Source of the DNA: Streptomyces phaeolivaceus
GTDB lineage: Bacteria; Actinomycetota; Actinomycetes; Streptomycetales; Streptomycetaceae
Direction of reading: 5' to 3'
DNA: 64,000 nucleotides
NCBI RefSeq assembly: GCF_009184865.1
Contig: NZ_CP045096.1
Location: forward strand, 1,178,001-1,242,000
Shown: positions 15,779 to 26,786 of the stretch, piece by piece
Numbering within the stretch: the stretch's first letter is position 1
Layout: each line of letters opens with the position of its first letter
Made by a program: the position numbers and the translations under genes
The notes under the pieces: generated by a model
Seen by the model: only the letters and a program-made list of their open reading frames with translations
Database searches by the model: none
What the model was told of the DNA's origin: nothing

Positions 15779-17886
15779 GGTGCCGTACCGGCGTGCGGTC
15801 GCAGCAGGAGCAGGGCGATGTCGTCGGTGCGCCGGGTGTGCTGGACGAGGCTGTCCACGAGCTGGTGCAGGGGGAGGTCGCCGGACGTGCCGAGGTGTTC
15901 GGCGAGGTCGGCGATGGTCCCGGTGATGTCGCTGCCGGGGTCCTCCACGAGACCGTCGGTGTAGAGGGCGAGGAGGGTTTCCGGGCCCAGGGAGAGCGTG
16001 GTGAGCGGGTAGGCGGGGGTCCCGATGCCGATGCCGAGCGGCGGGCCGGGACAGATGTGGACGGGGTGGGTGCGGTGGTCGGGGTGGCGCAGCAGTGGGG
16101 GCGGGTGTCCGGCGCTGGCGAGCGTGACCTGGTGGCGGGCGAGGTCGAGGTGGGCGTAGAGGCAGGAGACGAAACGGCTGGCGTGCAGGTCGGCGAGGTC
16201 GCGGTCGGTGCGGGTGAGGACCTGGTCGGGGGTGGCGCCGGCCGTGGCGTGCGAGTGGACGGCCATCCGGACCTGGCCCATGAGGGCCGCCGCCGTCATG
16301 TCGTGGCCCTGGACGTCCCCGATGACCGCGGCGGCGGTGGTGTCGGTGAGCCGGATCAGGTCGTAGAAGTCGCCGCCGATGTCCATGCCGTGGCTGGCGG
16401 GGAGATAGCGGGCGGCGACGTCCAGTCCGGTGACGGTGGGCAGGGCGTGCGGCAGCAGGGTCTGCTGGAGGGCGTGGGCGAGGTTGTGCTGGGCGTCGTA
16501 GAGGCGGGCGCGGTCCAGGGCCTGGGCGATGAGCCCGGCGAGGGGCGTGAGGATGGAGCGTTCGGCGGCGGTGAAGGGGTGGGGTTCGTTGTAGGCGAGG
16601 AGCAGACAGCCGATGGGGTGGCCGGAGCTGAGCAGCGGCAGGAAGGCCCACGCGTGCTTGTCGGTGATCTGCGGGGCCCTCGGGTAGAGGCGGGAGAGTT
16701 CGCCGCGGTCGGCGAAGAACGAGGAGGCGCCGGTGGTCAGGGTGCGGCCGGCGGGGGTCAGGTCGGCGTCCGTGGGCAGTCCGTCGAACTGCTCGATGAC
16801 GGCGGGGTCGTAGCCGCGGTGTCCGATGATCTGTATGCGGTCGGCGTCGGCGGTGGACATGATCATGCCGTGGGCGCCGAACGCGGGCAGGATCCGCTCG
16901 GCGACGAGGTCGACGACGTCCTGGACGCCGAGGGTCTCGGTCAGTGCCGCCGCCAGCGCCATCAGCAGATGGATACGGCTGTGCGAGGGGGTGCCGGTGA
17001 AGGTCGGCCGGGCGCCGGGCGGCCGGGTGGTGGGGTCGGGGGCGATAAGGACGCTGGTGCCGGTGTCGTCCGTGTGCAGGCGGAGGTCGAGCCACTGGTC
17101 CGGTGGGCGCAGGACGGTCAGGGCGACGGGCTCGCGGCTGCTCACGGCGGTGCGGTAGGCGTCCATGTACGCGATGTTGTCGAGCCAGGTCAGTGACTTC
17201 CACGGCTGGGTCCCCACCAGCCGCTCTACCGGACTGCCGAGCAGATCGGCCGCCGCCGCGTTCATGTAGGTGACGCAGCCGCCCAGGTCGAGGCCGAGGG
17301 CGCCGAGGGGCAGCCGTTCCACCAGCTGGGCGGCGGCGAGCCCGGACCTCGGTCTCGGCTCCGCGTGGTGGGGGCGGACGAAGCGTGGCCGGTCCGGAAT
17401 GACCGGGGGGTGGGCGGCGGCGTCGAGGACCCGGGCGATCCGGCCGGCGCCGGCCACGATGTCCTCGCGCTCGCGGCGGCTGAGCCGGGGCGAGCGGCCG
17501 GGGGGCCACATCAGCAGCAGCGCGCCCCGGCAGTGCCGGACGTCTCTGAGCGGTACGACCGCGAAGGCGACCTGGTACGGGATGCTCGCCGCGACGCGCG
17601 GGTAGCTGCGGGCCAGCTCGTCCAGGGAGCTGACCCAGACGAGCCGCTCGTTGCGTACGGCGTCCTGGGTCGGACCGTGCACGGAGAAGGGGGCCCGCCA
17701 CCATGGTGCGAAGGCGTCGACCGGGATGCCGCACAGGGCGATGAGGCCCACGACGGACTCCGTGGGGTCCAGCAGATAGACACCGCCGGACCGGGCGCCG
17801 GCCCGCCGCACCGCCGCCGCCAAGGTCTCACCGAGCGGATCGACCACACCCGGCTCCACACCGGACCCGGTCATGCGGCGCAACAC
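15751..17886 (-). CDS. SpoIIE-family PP2C phosphatase with GAF-PAS-GAF sensors
   Basis: A 711-residue soluble regulator. The N-terminal GAF-like region (about residues 15-150) is followed by a PAS domain (about 188-285, with YMNAAAADLLGSP), a second GAF domain (about 310-460), and a C-terminal SpoIIE/PP2C phosphatase. That domain contains HGMDIGGDFYDL with the metal-binding Asp residues, GDVQGHDM and YTDGLVEDPG. Such proteins dephosphorylate anti-sigma-factor antagonists and so set sigma-factor activity. No antagonist gene lies adjacent; the nearest anti-sigma-type ATPase is at 30643-31101. The start could be ATG 17886 or the ATG four codons later. Confidence 0.88.
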   Translation of the reverse strand: MLRRMTGSGVEPGVVDPLGETLAAAVRRAGARSGGVYLLDPTESVVGLIALCGIPVDAFAPWWRAPFSVHGPTQDAVRNERLVWVSSLDELARSYPRVAASIPYQVAFAVVPLRDVRHCRGALLLMWPPGRSPRLSRREREDIVAGAGRIARVLDAAAHPPVIPDRPRFVRPHHAEPRPRSGLAAAQLVERLPLGALGLDLGGCVTYMNAAAADLLGSPVERLVGTQPWKSLTWLDNIAYMDAYRTAVSSREPVALTVLRPPDQWLDLRLHTDDTGTSVLIAPDPTTRPPGARPTFTGTPSHSRIHLLMALAAALTETLGVQDVVDLVAERILPAFGAHGMIMSTADADRIQIIGHRGYDPAVIEQFDGLPTDADLTPAGRTLTTGASSFFADRGELSRLYPRAPQITDKHAWAFLPLLSSGHPIGCLLLAYNEPHPFTAAERSILTPLAGLIAQALDRARLYDAQHNLAHALQQTLLPHALPTVTGLDVAARYLPASHGMDIGGDFYDLIRLTDTTAAAVIGDVQGHDMTAAALMGQVRMAVHSHATAGATPDQVLTRTDRDLADLHASRFVSCLYAHLDLARHQVTLASAGHPPPLLRHPDHRTHPVHICPGPPLGIGIGTPAYPLTTLSLGPETLLALYTDGLVEDPGSDITGTIADLAEHLGTSGDLPLHQLVDSLVQHTRRTDDIALLLLRPHAGTAPHIGSSGQT

Positions 17887-18194
17887 CTGACGCCCATATG
17901 CCGACGCTAAGCCCCCACGCGGACGACGGCATGTGGATCAGTCACGTGGCCGGAGGGACAGGACGGGGCGGGACGAGGCGGGGTGCTCCGGTGACTCCGG
18001 CGCGGCTGTCTCCGGTCGAGAGCCGGGGGCCGGAAGTACGTGTGAGGGGATGCGGGGCGGGTACGGGTGCTCCCGGTGACGCGGCGTGTCGGGCTACGAT
18101 CAATCGTCGACACGCGGGACGAGGCTCACCAGCGCTCATGCGCCTGACGCAACGTCAGCAAAGTTGGCCGATCCGGTAGCGCGAGGGAGACGCC
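17887..18194. other. Intergenic region between divergent phosphatase and plsC genes
   Basis: No gene is supported in these 308 bp. The only structure seen is an inverted repeat GCGTGTCG (18084-18091) and CGACACGC (18108-18115), which brackets TACGAT at 18095-18100. TACGAT could be a -10 box for the acyltransferase gene. The remainder is GC-rich without recognised motifs. Confidence 0.45.
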
Positions 18195-18923
18195 GTGTTC
18201 TATTACCTGCTCAAGTACGTGCTTCTGGGGCCGCTGCTGAGACTGGTCTTCCGGCCTCGCATCGAAGGCCTCGAACACGTGCCGTCGTCGGGCGCGGCCA
18301 TCGTCGCCGGCAACCACCTGTCCTTCTCGGACCATTTCCTGATGCCGGCGATCCTCAAGCGCCGCATCACCTTCCTGGCGAAGGCCGAGTACTTCACCGG
18401 CCCGGGTCTCAAGGGCCGGCTGACGGCGTTCTTCTTCCACAGCGCCGGGCAGATCCCGGTCGACCGCTCCGGCAAGGACGCGGGTCAGGCCGCCATCCGC
18501 GAGGGTCTCGGCGTGCTGGGCAAGGACGAACTCCTCGGCATCTACCCGGAGGGCACCCGCTCGCACGACGGCCGCCTCTACAAGGGCAAGGTCGGCGTCG
18601 CGGTCATGGCGCTCAAGGCCCGGGTGCCCGTGATCCCCTGCGCCATGATCGGCACCTTCGAGGCGCAGCCCCCGGGCAAGGTCATCCCCAACATCCACCC
18701 CGTCGTCATCCGCTTCGGCAAGCCCCTCGACTTCTCCCGCTACGAGGGCATGGAGAACGAGAAGGCCGTCCTGCGCGCCATCACGGACGAGATCATGTAC
18801 GCGATCCTCACGCTCTCCGAGCAGGAGTACGTCGACCAGTACGCGGCCGTGGTGAAGGCGGAGGAGGCCGCGGCGGCGAAGGCCGCGAAGGAGCGCAAGT
18901 TTCCGCGCATGCCGTTGAGTTGA
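18195..18923 (+). CDS. 1-acyl-sn-glycerol-3-phosphate acyltransferase family protein
   Basis: A 242-residue PlsC-family acyltransferase. It acylates lysophosphatidic acid to phosphatidic acid in phospholipid synthesis. Motif I is NHLSFSD (residues 40-46) with the catalytic His/Asp. Motif III is YPEGTRSHDG, and PVIPCAMIGT matches motif IV. A short hydrophobic N terminus (FYYLLKYVLLGPLLRL) probably anchors it to the membrane. The C terminus is an Ala/Lys-rich helix typical of Streptomyces paralogues. The start is GTG at 18195 after GAGGGAGA. Several plsC paralogues occur in this genus, so the exact acceptor is uncertain. Confidence 0.88.
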   Translation: MFYYLLKYVLLGPLLRLVFRPRIEGLEHVPSSGAAIVAGNHLSFSDHFLMPAILKRRITFLAKAEYFTGPGLKGRLTAFFFHSAGQIPVDRSGKDAGQAAIREGLGVLGKDELLGIYPEGTRSHDGRLYKGKVGVAVMALKARVPVIPCAMIGTFEAQPPGKVIPNIHPVVIRFGKPLDFSRYEGMENEKAVLRAITDEIMYAILTLSEQEYVDQYAAVVKAEEAAAAKAAKERKFPRMPLS

Positions 18924-19033
18924 GCAAGGCGCCACGTACGGCACCGAGTTGGTTCAGGGAGCCGGGCGGCCGGGCGTTCTGCCAGGAGCAGATCCTCACC
19001 GCGGCCGGGGCGTGGGCGTCGTACGGTCGGGGC

Positions 19034-19332
19034 ATGACACGACGGGCTGTGGTGATCGGGCGACGGGACAGATCGGGCGCGTGGCCGTGGACGCGCCGGC
19101 GCGGGACGGCTGGGCTGTGACGGCCGTCCCGCGGGGCGGCGGCCGGGACGCCGACCGGCCGGAGGAGGTACGGACCGTACCGGCCGACCGGGGTGACGAC
19201 GCGGCGCTGGCGGCGACGATCGGCGACGGCCGCGACGTGCTGGTGGACATGGTCGCGTACGGACCGGAACACGCCCGGCAGTTGCTGGCGGTGGCCGACC
19301 GGGTCGGGGCGGCGGTCGGGGTGACCGTGTGA
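19034..19332 (+). pseudogene. NAD-dependent epimerase/dehydratase remnant (frameshift and 3' truncation)
   Basis: ATG 19034 reads MTRRAVVIG, the start of a Rossmann fold, but the GATGQIG loop is in the next frame. A single missing G near 19058-19061 explains the shift. After the shift the sequence reads GQIGRVAV, then DVLVDMVAYGPEHARQL, both typical of an NAD-dependent epimerase. The frame stops after about 98 codons, where a normal protein would have some 300. The 3' part is absent and a strong terminator follows directly. Two independent lesions make a decayed gene likely. Confidence 0.72.
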
Positions 19333-19334
19333 GC

Positions 19335-19383
19335 AGAGGGGGGAGGGGGCGACCGATTTCGTCGGTCACCCCCTCCCCCTCTC
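19335..19383. terminator. Strong bidirectional hairpin terminator
   Basis: A long, nearly perfect stem: GAGGGGGGAGGGGGCGACCGA pairs with TCGGTCACCCCCTCCCCCTC around a TTTCG loop. It lies between the epimerase remnant and the convergent aminopeptidase gene and probably ends both transcripts. Confidence 0.85.
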
Positions 19384-19389
19384 ATGGCC

Positions 19390-21030
19390 CTACGGCGTCG
19401 GTGTGGCGTGCGGAGCGCACTTCACATCGGCCTTGCCCACCTTGCCGGTGAGCAGATAGGTGTCGACCCGCTCGTTGACGCACGGGTTGACCAGACCGGT
19501 GACTCCGTGGGAGCCGGCCTTGGTCTCCGTGATCAGACGCGAGCCCTTGAACCGCTTGTGCAGCTCGACGGCACCCTCGTACGGGGTGGCCGCGTCCCGC
19601 TCGGACTGGACGATCAGGACGGGCGGCAGGCCCTTCTTCGTCTTCACGTCCACGGGGGTGTACTGCTGGGACTGCCAGGTGGCGCACGGCAGGTTCATCC
19701 AGGCGTTGGCCCAGGTCATGAACGGGTGCTTCTTGTGCAGCTCGGTGTTGTCGCGGTCCCACTTCTTCCAGCTGGTGGGCCACTTGGCGTCGGTGCACTC
19801 GACCGCCGTGTAGACGGCGTTGCCGTTCTCCGAGGCGGCGTTGCCCGCGGTGTCGGTGAGGTCCGGGGCGGCGGCGTCGACCAGCGCCTGGGTGTCACCG
19901 GCGGCGTACTCGCTCCACACCCGCGCGGTGGGCGCCCACGCGGAGTCGTAGTACGGGGCGCTCTGGAAGAAGGAGATCAGCTCGGCCGGGCCGACGAGGC
20001 CGCCGAGGGGCTTCTCCTTCGCGGTGGCGCGCAGCTCCAGCCACTTCGCCTGCACCTTGGCCTGGGTGTTCCCGAGGTGGTACGTCGCGTCGTTGGCCGC
20101 GACCCACTTCGTCCAGTCCTTCCAGCGGGTCTCGAAGGCGACGTCCTGGTCCAGGTTGGCCTGGTACCAGATCTTCTCGCGCGAGGGGTTCACCACGCTG
20201 TCGACGACCATGCGGCGCACATGGTCGGGGAAGAGGGTCCCGTAGACGGCGCCGATGTACGTGCCGTAGGAGACACCGAGGAAGTTGAGCTTCTTCTCCC
20301 CCAGGGCGGCCCGGATGACATCCAGGTCGCGCGCGGTGTTCGGGGTCGTCATGTGCGGCAGCATCGCGCCGCTGCGCTTCTTGCAGCCTGCCGCGTAGTC
20401 GGCGGCGATCTTGCGCTGCTTGCGCTTGTCGGCCTCGGAGTCCGGGACCGGGTCCGTCTTCGGCGCCTTCACGAACTCCTGCGGGTCGACGCAGGAGATG
20501 GGCGCCGACTTGCCGACGCCCCGCGGGTCGAAGCCCACGAAGTCGTACGCCTCGGACGTGTTGACCCACAGCGGGGCCTTGGTGGTGACCCGGCGCGGGA
20601 AGCGCAGCCCCGAGCCGCCCGGACCGCCCGGGTTGTAGACGAGCGCGCCCTGCCGCTCCTTCTTCGTGCCGGTGCTGCCGATCCGGTCCACGGCCAGCTT
20701 GATCTGCTTGCCGTTCGGCTTGGCGTAGTCCAGCGGCACGGTGACCCAGCCGCACTTGATCGGCTTCTCCAGGCCCCAGCTCTCGGGGCAGTCCTGCCAG
20801 GTGATGCCCTTCTTCGCCGCCTTCGCGGCGGCGACCGCCACGCCCTTGGCCTCGCGGTCCTGCGTCCGCCCGCCGTCCGCGGCGCTGGCCACGGGGGCGG
20901 TCACGGCACCGGCTATCAGCGTCGCCGTGACGAGCAGTCCGGCGGAGCCGAACGCTGCCGCCCTGCTGGTCGGCCTCATACCTCTCAAGAGGGAACTCCC
21001 CGTACGTAGATTCGATGTTCGAATGGTCAC
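19390..21030 (-). CDS. tap: Secreted tripeptidyl aminopeptidase (alpha/beta hydrolase, S33)
   Basis: A precursor of about 546 residues. The signal peptide ends near APVASA-AD. The mature hydrolase has an oxyanion region in NPGGPGGSG, the nucleophile Ser in GVSYGTYIG, the acid in SERDAATPYEGA and the catalytic His in AGSHGVTG. A C-terminal TAP-like domain has paired Cys residues. Tap releases tripeptides from secreted proteins and peptides. The GTG at 21030 is preceded by GAGGA at good spacing. The ATG at 20979 has GAGAGG almost touching it, so GTG is preferred. A well-known Streptomyces exo-enzyme. Confidence 0.9.
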   Translation of the reverse strand: MTIRTSNLRTGSSLLRGMRPTSRAAAFGSAGLLVTATLIAGAVTAPVASAADGGRTQDREAKGVAVAAAKAAKKGITWQDCPESWGLEKPIKCGWVTVPLDYAKPNGKQIKLAVDRIGSTGTKKERQGALVYNPGGPGGSGLRFPRRVTTKAPLWVNTSEAYDFVGFDPRGVGKSAPISCVDPQEFVKAPKTDPVPDSEADKRKQRKIAADYAAGCKKRSGAMLPHMTTPNTARDLDVIRAALGEKKLNFLGVSYGTYIGAVYGTLFPDHVRRMVVDSVVNPSREKIWYQANLDQDVAFETRWKDWTKWVAANDATYHLGNTQAKVQAKWLELRATAKEKPLGGLVGPAELISFFQSAPYYDSAWAPTARVWSEYAAGDTQALVDAAAPDLTDTAGNAASENGNAVYTAVECTDAKWPTSWKKWDRDNTELHKKHPFMTWANAWMNLPCATWQSQQYTPVDVKTKKGLPPVLIVQSERDAATPYEGAVELHKRFKGSRLITETKAGSHGVTGLVNPCVNERVDTYLLTGKVGKADVKCAPHATPTP

Positions 21031-21143
21031 GGGGATCCTCGTACCTGTGAGGCATCTGAGGACAGGGGGGCGAACAGTTCTTTACTAATCCGATAACCGG
21101 TGCGGCAAGTCCCGTTCAGCGGATGTCCGGTGCCAGGCCCCTC

Positions 21144-21920
21144 TCAGCCGTCCAGCTCGGCGAGGGCCTCGTCGAGCACCCGCCGCAGTCGCAGCGCGTC
21201 GGGCGCGAGCGCGCTGACGAGGACGGCGGGCCCGGCGAGCGGGGTGAGGACGGCGGTCTCCCCCAGCACCCTGGGCGCGGGCGTCCGCTCGACGAACTCC
21301 GGCCGTACGACCACGAGTTGCCCCAACGCGCGGAGCCCGCCCAGCACGGCGGGCCCGTCCCAGCCGCCGGGCGCCCCCGGCCCGCACCCCACCTGCTGAT
21401 CGAGCAACGGACGCCCGCCGAGCAGAACGGTCAGCCGGCTGGTGAGACGGCCGGGCTCCTCCCCCACCCGTCCGAGCACCTGCTCCTCCCGGAACACCAG
21501 CCGCGCCCCGGCGGCGAGGTCCACCCGCGTCGACACCGACAGATCGCTGCCGTTCGCGGAGATCAACTGCTCCGGCAGCCACCGCAGTTCACCTCCGGCG
21601 GCGACATCGATCCGTACGTCGTAGCGGGCCTCGCCCTTGGCCTGCCCCGGCAGCGCGATGGTCGCGGCGGCCGACCCGACGCGCAGCCGGGCCCCCTCGC
21701 CGACCTCCGCCTCGACGGCGAACCGATCCCCGCCGAGCGGCCCGCTCATGGCCCCGACGAGCATGATCCGCGCCTCGTCGCCGCTCCCCCGGGTGCGGCG
21801 CAGGGCGAGCGGCCCGTCGCTCTCCAGCACGGGCAGGGCCGTACCGCCCCGCCCGTCGGCACGGGCCGCGATACGGGCGGTGGCCCTGACCCCGGAGGTC
21901 CCTCGTACGCGTTCCGTCAC
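21144..21920 (-). CDS. ureD: Urease accessory protein UreD
   Basis: A 258-residue urease chaperone. It forms the UreD-UreF-UreG complex on apo-urease during nickel insertion. Family features are the early beta-strand segment [17 protein letters not shown], the HH-type core replaced by [15 protein letters not shown], and the late [19 protein letters not shown] helix. UreD is poorly conserved and actinobacterial members are short like this one. The GTG at 21920 overlaps the ureG stop by 4 bp, so the two are translationally coupled. It is the last gene of the operon. Confidence 0.88.
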   Translation of the reverse strand: MTERVRGTSGVRATARIAARADGRGGTALPVLESDGPLALRRTRGSGDEARIMLVGAMSGPLGGDRFAVEAEVGEGARLRVGSAAATIALPGQAKGEARYDVRIDVAAGGELRWLPEQLISANGSDLSVSTRVDLAAGARLVFREEQVLGRVGEEPGRLTSRLTVLLGGRPLLDQQVGCGPGAPGGWDGPAVLGGLRALGQLVVVRPEFVERTPAPRVLGETAVLTPLAGPAVLVSALAPDALRLRRVLDEALAELDG

Positions 21921-22606
21921 TCTCCTACCGTCCACGCCGCGAGCTTCTCCCGCACCCAGGCGGCGACGTCCCCGACCCCGGCCTCGCTCCGCAGCGACTG
22001 GAACACCACCGGCAGCTCGGCGCGCTGCGCCTTCGCGTCCGCGGCCATCCGGGCGAGGTCGGACCCCACGTGCGGCGCGAGGTCCGTCTTGTTGACGACG
22101 AGCAGGTCGGCGGTGGTGACCCCGGGGCCGCCCTTGCGCGGGATGTCGTCCCCGCCGGCCACGTCGATGACGAAGATCTGCGCGTCCACGAGCCCCTTGG
22201 AGAAGGTGGCGGTGAGGTTGTCGCCCCCGGACTCGACGAGGATGAGGTCGAGCGGCCCGACCTCGTCCTCCAGATCCTCCACCGCTTCGAGGTTCGCGGA
22301 GATGTCGTCCCTGATCGCGGTGTGCGGGCACGCGCCCGTCTCCACGGCCGTGATCCGCTCCGGCGGCAGCACGGCCTCGCGCAGCAGGAACTCCGCGTCC
22401 TCCCGCGTGTAGATGTCGTTCGTCACCACCGCGAGCGACAGTTCGTCCCGCAGGGCCTGGCAGAGCGCGGCGACGGTGGCCGTCTTACCGGACCCGACGG
22501 GCCCACCGAGCCCGATCCGCAGCGCGCGACGCGTCCCATCGGGCCGGTGCGCGTCCGCGCCGATGGCCGCCGGGCCGTCGTGGGAGTGGGTGTGATCGAG
22601 ATGCAT
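21917..22606 (-). CDS. ureG: Urease accessory GTPase UreG
   Basis: A 229-residue SIMIBI GTPase that powers nickel delivery to urease. A His-rich N terminus ([10 protein letters not shown]) may bind nickel. The P-loop [10 protein letters not shown] starts near residue 34. [13 protein letters not shown] carries the CPH metal-binding motif. Further signatures are [12 protein letters not shown], and NKTDLAP for guanine recognition. It lies 256 bp downstream of ureF instead of touching it, because a large palindromic repeat sits in the gap. It overlaps ureD by 4 bp. Confidence 0.95.
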   Translation of the reverse strand: MHLDHTHSHDGPAAIGADAHRPDGTRRALRIGLGGPVGSGKTATVAALCQALRDELSLAVVTNDIYTREDAEFLLREAVLPPERITAVETGACPHTAIRDDISANLEAVEDLEDEVGPLDLILVESGGDNLTATFSKGLVDAQIFVIDVAGGDDIPRKGGPGVTTADLLVVNKTDLAPHVGSDLARMAADAKAQRAELPVVFQSLRSEAGVGDVAAWVREKLAAWTVGE

Positions 22607-22691
22607 GGCTAGCGGCTCCTGACGTTTGCTGGGTTCGCGGAAGGGCTCGGGGGATTCGGTGTGTCGGCGGGTGCGGGTGGGTGGGGGCTGG

Positions 22692-22798
22692 TCGCGCGGT
22701 TCCCCGCGCCCCTGAAAAAGCGGGCTGCGCCCTGCTTTTTCGGCCCGAAGAGCACGGGGCGCAGCCCCGGCTCTTCAGGGGCGCGGGGAACCGCGCGA
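22692..22798. repeat. Large palindromic repeat inside the urease operon
   Basis: Outer arms of 25 nt pair perfectly (22692-22716 with 22774-22798). Their core is GCGCGGTTCCCCGCGCCCCT. The interior holds a second imperfect stem built on GGGCTGCGCCC and GGGGCGCAGCCCC. It belongs to the same family as the palindromes at 13582 and 59961. In this place it separates ureF from ureG and could cause partial termination or stabilise the upstream mRNA. Confidence 0.85.
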
Positions 22799-22862
22799 GA
22801 AGCCCCACCGGACCCGCACTCGACAACACAGGACGGGTAGGGGCGGCGGGGGCGAGAACGGT

Positions 22863-23536
22863 TCAGGAGGCGAACAGCCGTACGGGCCAAGCCGCATGCA
22901 CCTCCGCCCCGATCTCCCCCAACGGCCCGGAAGCCGCCGGCAGAACCCCGACACCCCCGCCCCCCACCCCCCGAGCCGCCTCCACCGCCGCCCCCACCAC
23001 CACATCCATCTCAGGAGCCAACCGCGCCAACACCCCGGTCGCATCGAACGGATCAAGACTCAGCAACCGCACCGTCGCACTCGCCACCCCGCTCACACTC
23101 TCGTACACGGAGCAGTACGCCGCGTCGTCCGCCCCCAACCCGGCCGCACGAGCAGTCACCCCCAACACCACCGCCTGATGCGCCCCCTTGGGGAACTCCC
23201 GCGCCAGCGCGTCCAGTTCGGCCGAAGGCCAGGTCGCCCGCGCCGCCCGCGTCAACTGCCGCCCCAGCCGCCGCGAAGCGACCCGCAGCGCGAGCGACGG
23301 CGTACGGGCGTCGGCGGCCGAGTCCAGCTCGACCGGATCGACCCCCAGCGCGGCGGCGGCGGCGAGCGACGCGGACACCAGCCCGGCCGTGTGCAACCGC
23401 CCCCGGCAGAACGCCTCCAGGTCCGCCGCCCCGGTGATCCGCCCGGCCTTGACGGCCGCCTCGGCCCCGCCGGAGTGCGCGTGCCCCCCGGCGGGAAACC
23501 GGCCGTCGGCCAGTACGAGAAGAGTCGCCCTGGCCA

Positions 23537-23537
<1 letters not shown>
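22863..23537 (-). CDS. ureF: Urease accessory protein UreF
   Basis: A 224-residue helical chaperone, part of the UreDFG complex. UreF signatures are LLVLADGRFPAGGHAHSGGAE at the N terminus, a middle FPKGAHQAVVLGV and YESVSGVASATVRLL. Its ATG shares one base with the ureC stop (TGATG), so it is translationally coupled to the catalytic subunit. The C-terminal part carries a Gly-rich run, RGVGGGGVGV. Confidence 0.92.
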
Positions 23538-25250
<1,713 letters not shown>

Positions 25251-25258
<8 letters not shown>

Positions 25259-25562
25259 CGAGGGCACCTCCGGTCTCCCCGCGCAGTCCGGGCACGACAC
25301 GGGCGCCGGTGAGGGGGACGAGTTCGACGTCGACGGGGATCCCCGGCTCGAACCGGACGGCGGTGCCGGCCGCGACGTTCAGCCGCAGCCCGCGCGCGGC
25401 GGCACGGTCGAACTCCAGGCCGGGGTTGGCCTCCGCGAAGTGGTAGTGGGAGCCGACCTGGACGGGCCGGTCGGCGGCGTTGAGGACGGTGAGCCGGGTG
25501 ACCTCACGGCCCTCGTTGTAGACGATCGGGTCCGCGGCGAAGAGGATCTCTCCGGGAATCAT
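25251..25562 (-). CDS. ureB: Urease subunit beta
   Basis: A 103-residue structural subunit of urease. The N terminus [20 protein letters not shown] and the conserved [18 protein letters not shown] segment are diagnostic. It lies 10 bp after ureA and overlaps ureC by 8 bp. Length is typical of bacteria with separate alpha, beta and gamma subunits. Confidence 0.96.
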
Positions 25563-25572
25563 CGAGGCCCCC

Positions 25573-25875
25573 TCAGACGATCGGGTCGTGGACGGTGACG
25601 AGCTTGGTGCCGTCCGGGAAGGTCGCCTCGACCTGAACGTCGTGGATCATCTCGGGGATGCCCTCCATGACGTCGTCCCGGGTGAGCAACTTCCGCCCGG
25701 ACACCATGAGTTCGGCCACCGTGCGGCCGTCCCGCGCGCCTTCGAGGAGGTGCGCGGTGATGAGCGCGACGGCCTCGGGGTGGTTCAGCTTCAGGCCGCG
25801 GGCCCGGCGCTTCTCCGCCACGTCGGCCGCCACATGGATCAGCAGCCTCTCCTGCTCGTGCGGGGTCAGTTGCAC
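25573..25875 (-). CDS. ureA: Urease subunit gamma
   Basis: A 100-residue structural subunit. The start is taken as the GTG giving [20 protein letters not shown], the family's usual N terminus and length. A GTG three codons upstream (25884) is equally open and also has a purine-rich stretch ahead of it. Conserved features are [22 protein letters not shown] and a C-terminal TVHDPIV. It is the first gene of the urease operon. The 193 bp between it and the TetR stop should hold the operon promoter, but I see no clear -10/-35. Confidence 0.95.
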   Translation of the reverse strand: MQLTPHEQERLLIHVAADVAEKRRARGLKLNHPEAVALITAHLLEGARDGRTVAELMVSGRKLLTRDDVMEGIPEMIHDVQVEATFPDGTKLVTVHDPIV

Positions 25876-26068
25876 GGCGTCCACCTCACATCCTCGCTCC
25901 GGACCGTGCGGGATCCGGTTGCCTCGCCACCGGGCAAAATCGCTGGTGGCGTGGCCGCAGGCTAATTGGGTGGCGTTTCGGCGACGTTAACCGGACCGTG
26001 ATCCGCGCGCGCCGCACCACCGGCCGCCCGGTCCGGGGCAGTCCCACTCGGTCCCGCGTCGGTCCGGG

Positions 26069-26698
26069 TCAGTCCCGGGCTTCCGGGTCGCCCATGCTCG
26101 TCAGCGCCTTCACACCCAGTTCGACCACCTGGATCGGTACGTCCCCGAAGAGCGCGTACTGGGCCGCGAAGCCCTGCGCCAGCGCGACCATCGTGCGGGC
26201 CACGCTCAGCGCGGGGATGTCGGCGCGCATCATCCCCGCGTCCTGGTACCCCTCGACGATCCTCACCCAGGGCTGACGAACCGTGACGAACCCCTCGACG
26301 AGGATGGCGTGCAGTTCGGGGTTGCGCAGCGTCTCGCCCCACACCTGCACCATCAGCCTCGGATACAGGGACTCCTCGGTCTCCCCCAGCGACGGCTGCC
26401 CGTGCAGGATCCGGCGCAGGACGGCCCCGATCAGGACGTCCGGCGGCGGGGGCGGGCTCTGGGCGGCGGCCTCCTCGAAGGCTCCGCGCACCCGGTCGAG
26501 GACCTCGCCGACGATCGCCGCGATCAGCTCCTCCTTGCCGGTGAAGTAGCGGTAGACCGCCCCGGCGGAGAGGTCGGCCTCCTTCAGCACGTCCTGCATC
26601 GAGGTGGCGTGGAAGCCGTTGCGGGCGAAGCAGCGGGCGGCGGCGTCGAGGATCTGGCGGCGGCGGGCGTCGAGACGCTCCTGGGATACGCGGGGCAT
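26069..26698 (-). CDS. TetR-family transcriptional regulator
   Basis: A 209-residue repressor. The N-terminal helix-turn-helix (about residues 6-53) contains RQILDAAARCFARNGFHATSM and LSAGAVYRYFTGKEELI. The C-terminal ligand domain has no recognised specificity. The ATG at 26698 is 7 nt after TACGTT on the same strand and has no ribosome site, so the transcript is probably leaderless. It is divergent from a membrane protein gene, and both promoters contain the same GAACGWTC-type site. Autorepression and control of that membrane protein are likely. Confidence 0.9.
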   Translation of the reverse strand: MPRVSQERLDARRRQILDAAARCFARNGFHATSMQDVLKEADLSAGAVYRYFTGKEELIAAIVGEVLDRVRGAFEEAAAQSPPPPPDVLIGAVLRRILHGQPSLGETEESLYPRLMVQVWGETLRNPELHAILVEGFVTVRQPWVRIVEGYQDAGMMRADIPALSVARTMVALAQGFAAQYALFGDVPIQVVELGVKALTSMGDPEARD

Positions 26699-26705
26699 AC
26701 CGCCA

Positions 26706-26786
26706 AACGTAAAACGAACGTTCCTTCTTGACAAGGCGCAGCCACCGGGAGCATGGTGAAGTCAAGAAAAACGAACGATCCTTCTT
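26706..26786. promoter_or_regulatory. Overlapping divergent promoters with two putative TetR operators
   Basis: Minus strand: TTGTCA (26729-26734), 17-bp spacer, TACGTT (26706-26711). Plus strand: TTGACA (26728-26733), 18-bp spacer, CATGGT (26752-26757). Two near-identical 19-mers, AAAACGAACGTTCCTTCTT (26711-26729) and AAAACGAACGATCCTTCTT (26768-26786), occur 57 bp apart. The first contains the palindrome GAACGTTC and fills the spacer of the tetR promoter. Confidence 0.7.

Noticed and set aside
19384..21009. A 541-codon plus-strand frame over the aminopeptidase gene.
   Set aside because: The opposite strand encodes a signal peptide and a full Ser-Asp-His hydrolase. This frame shows neither.
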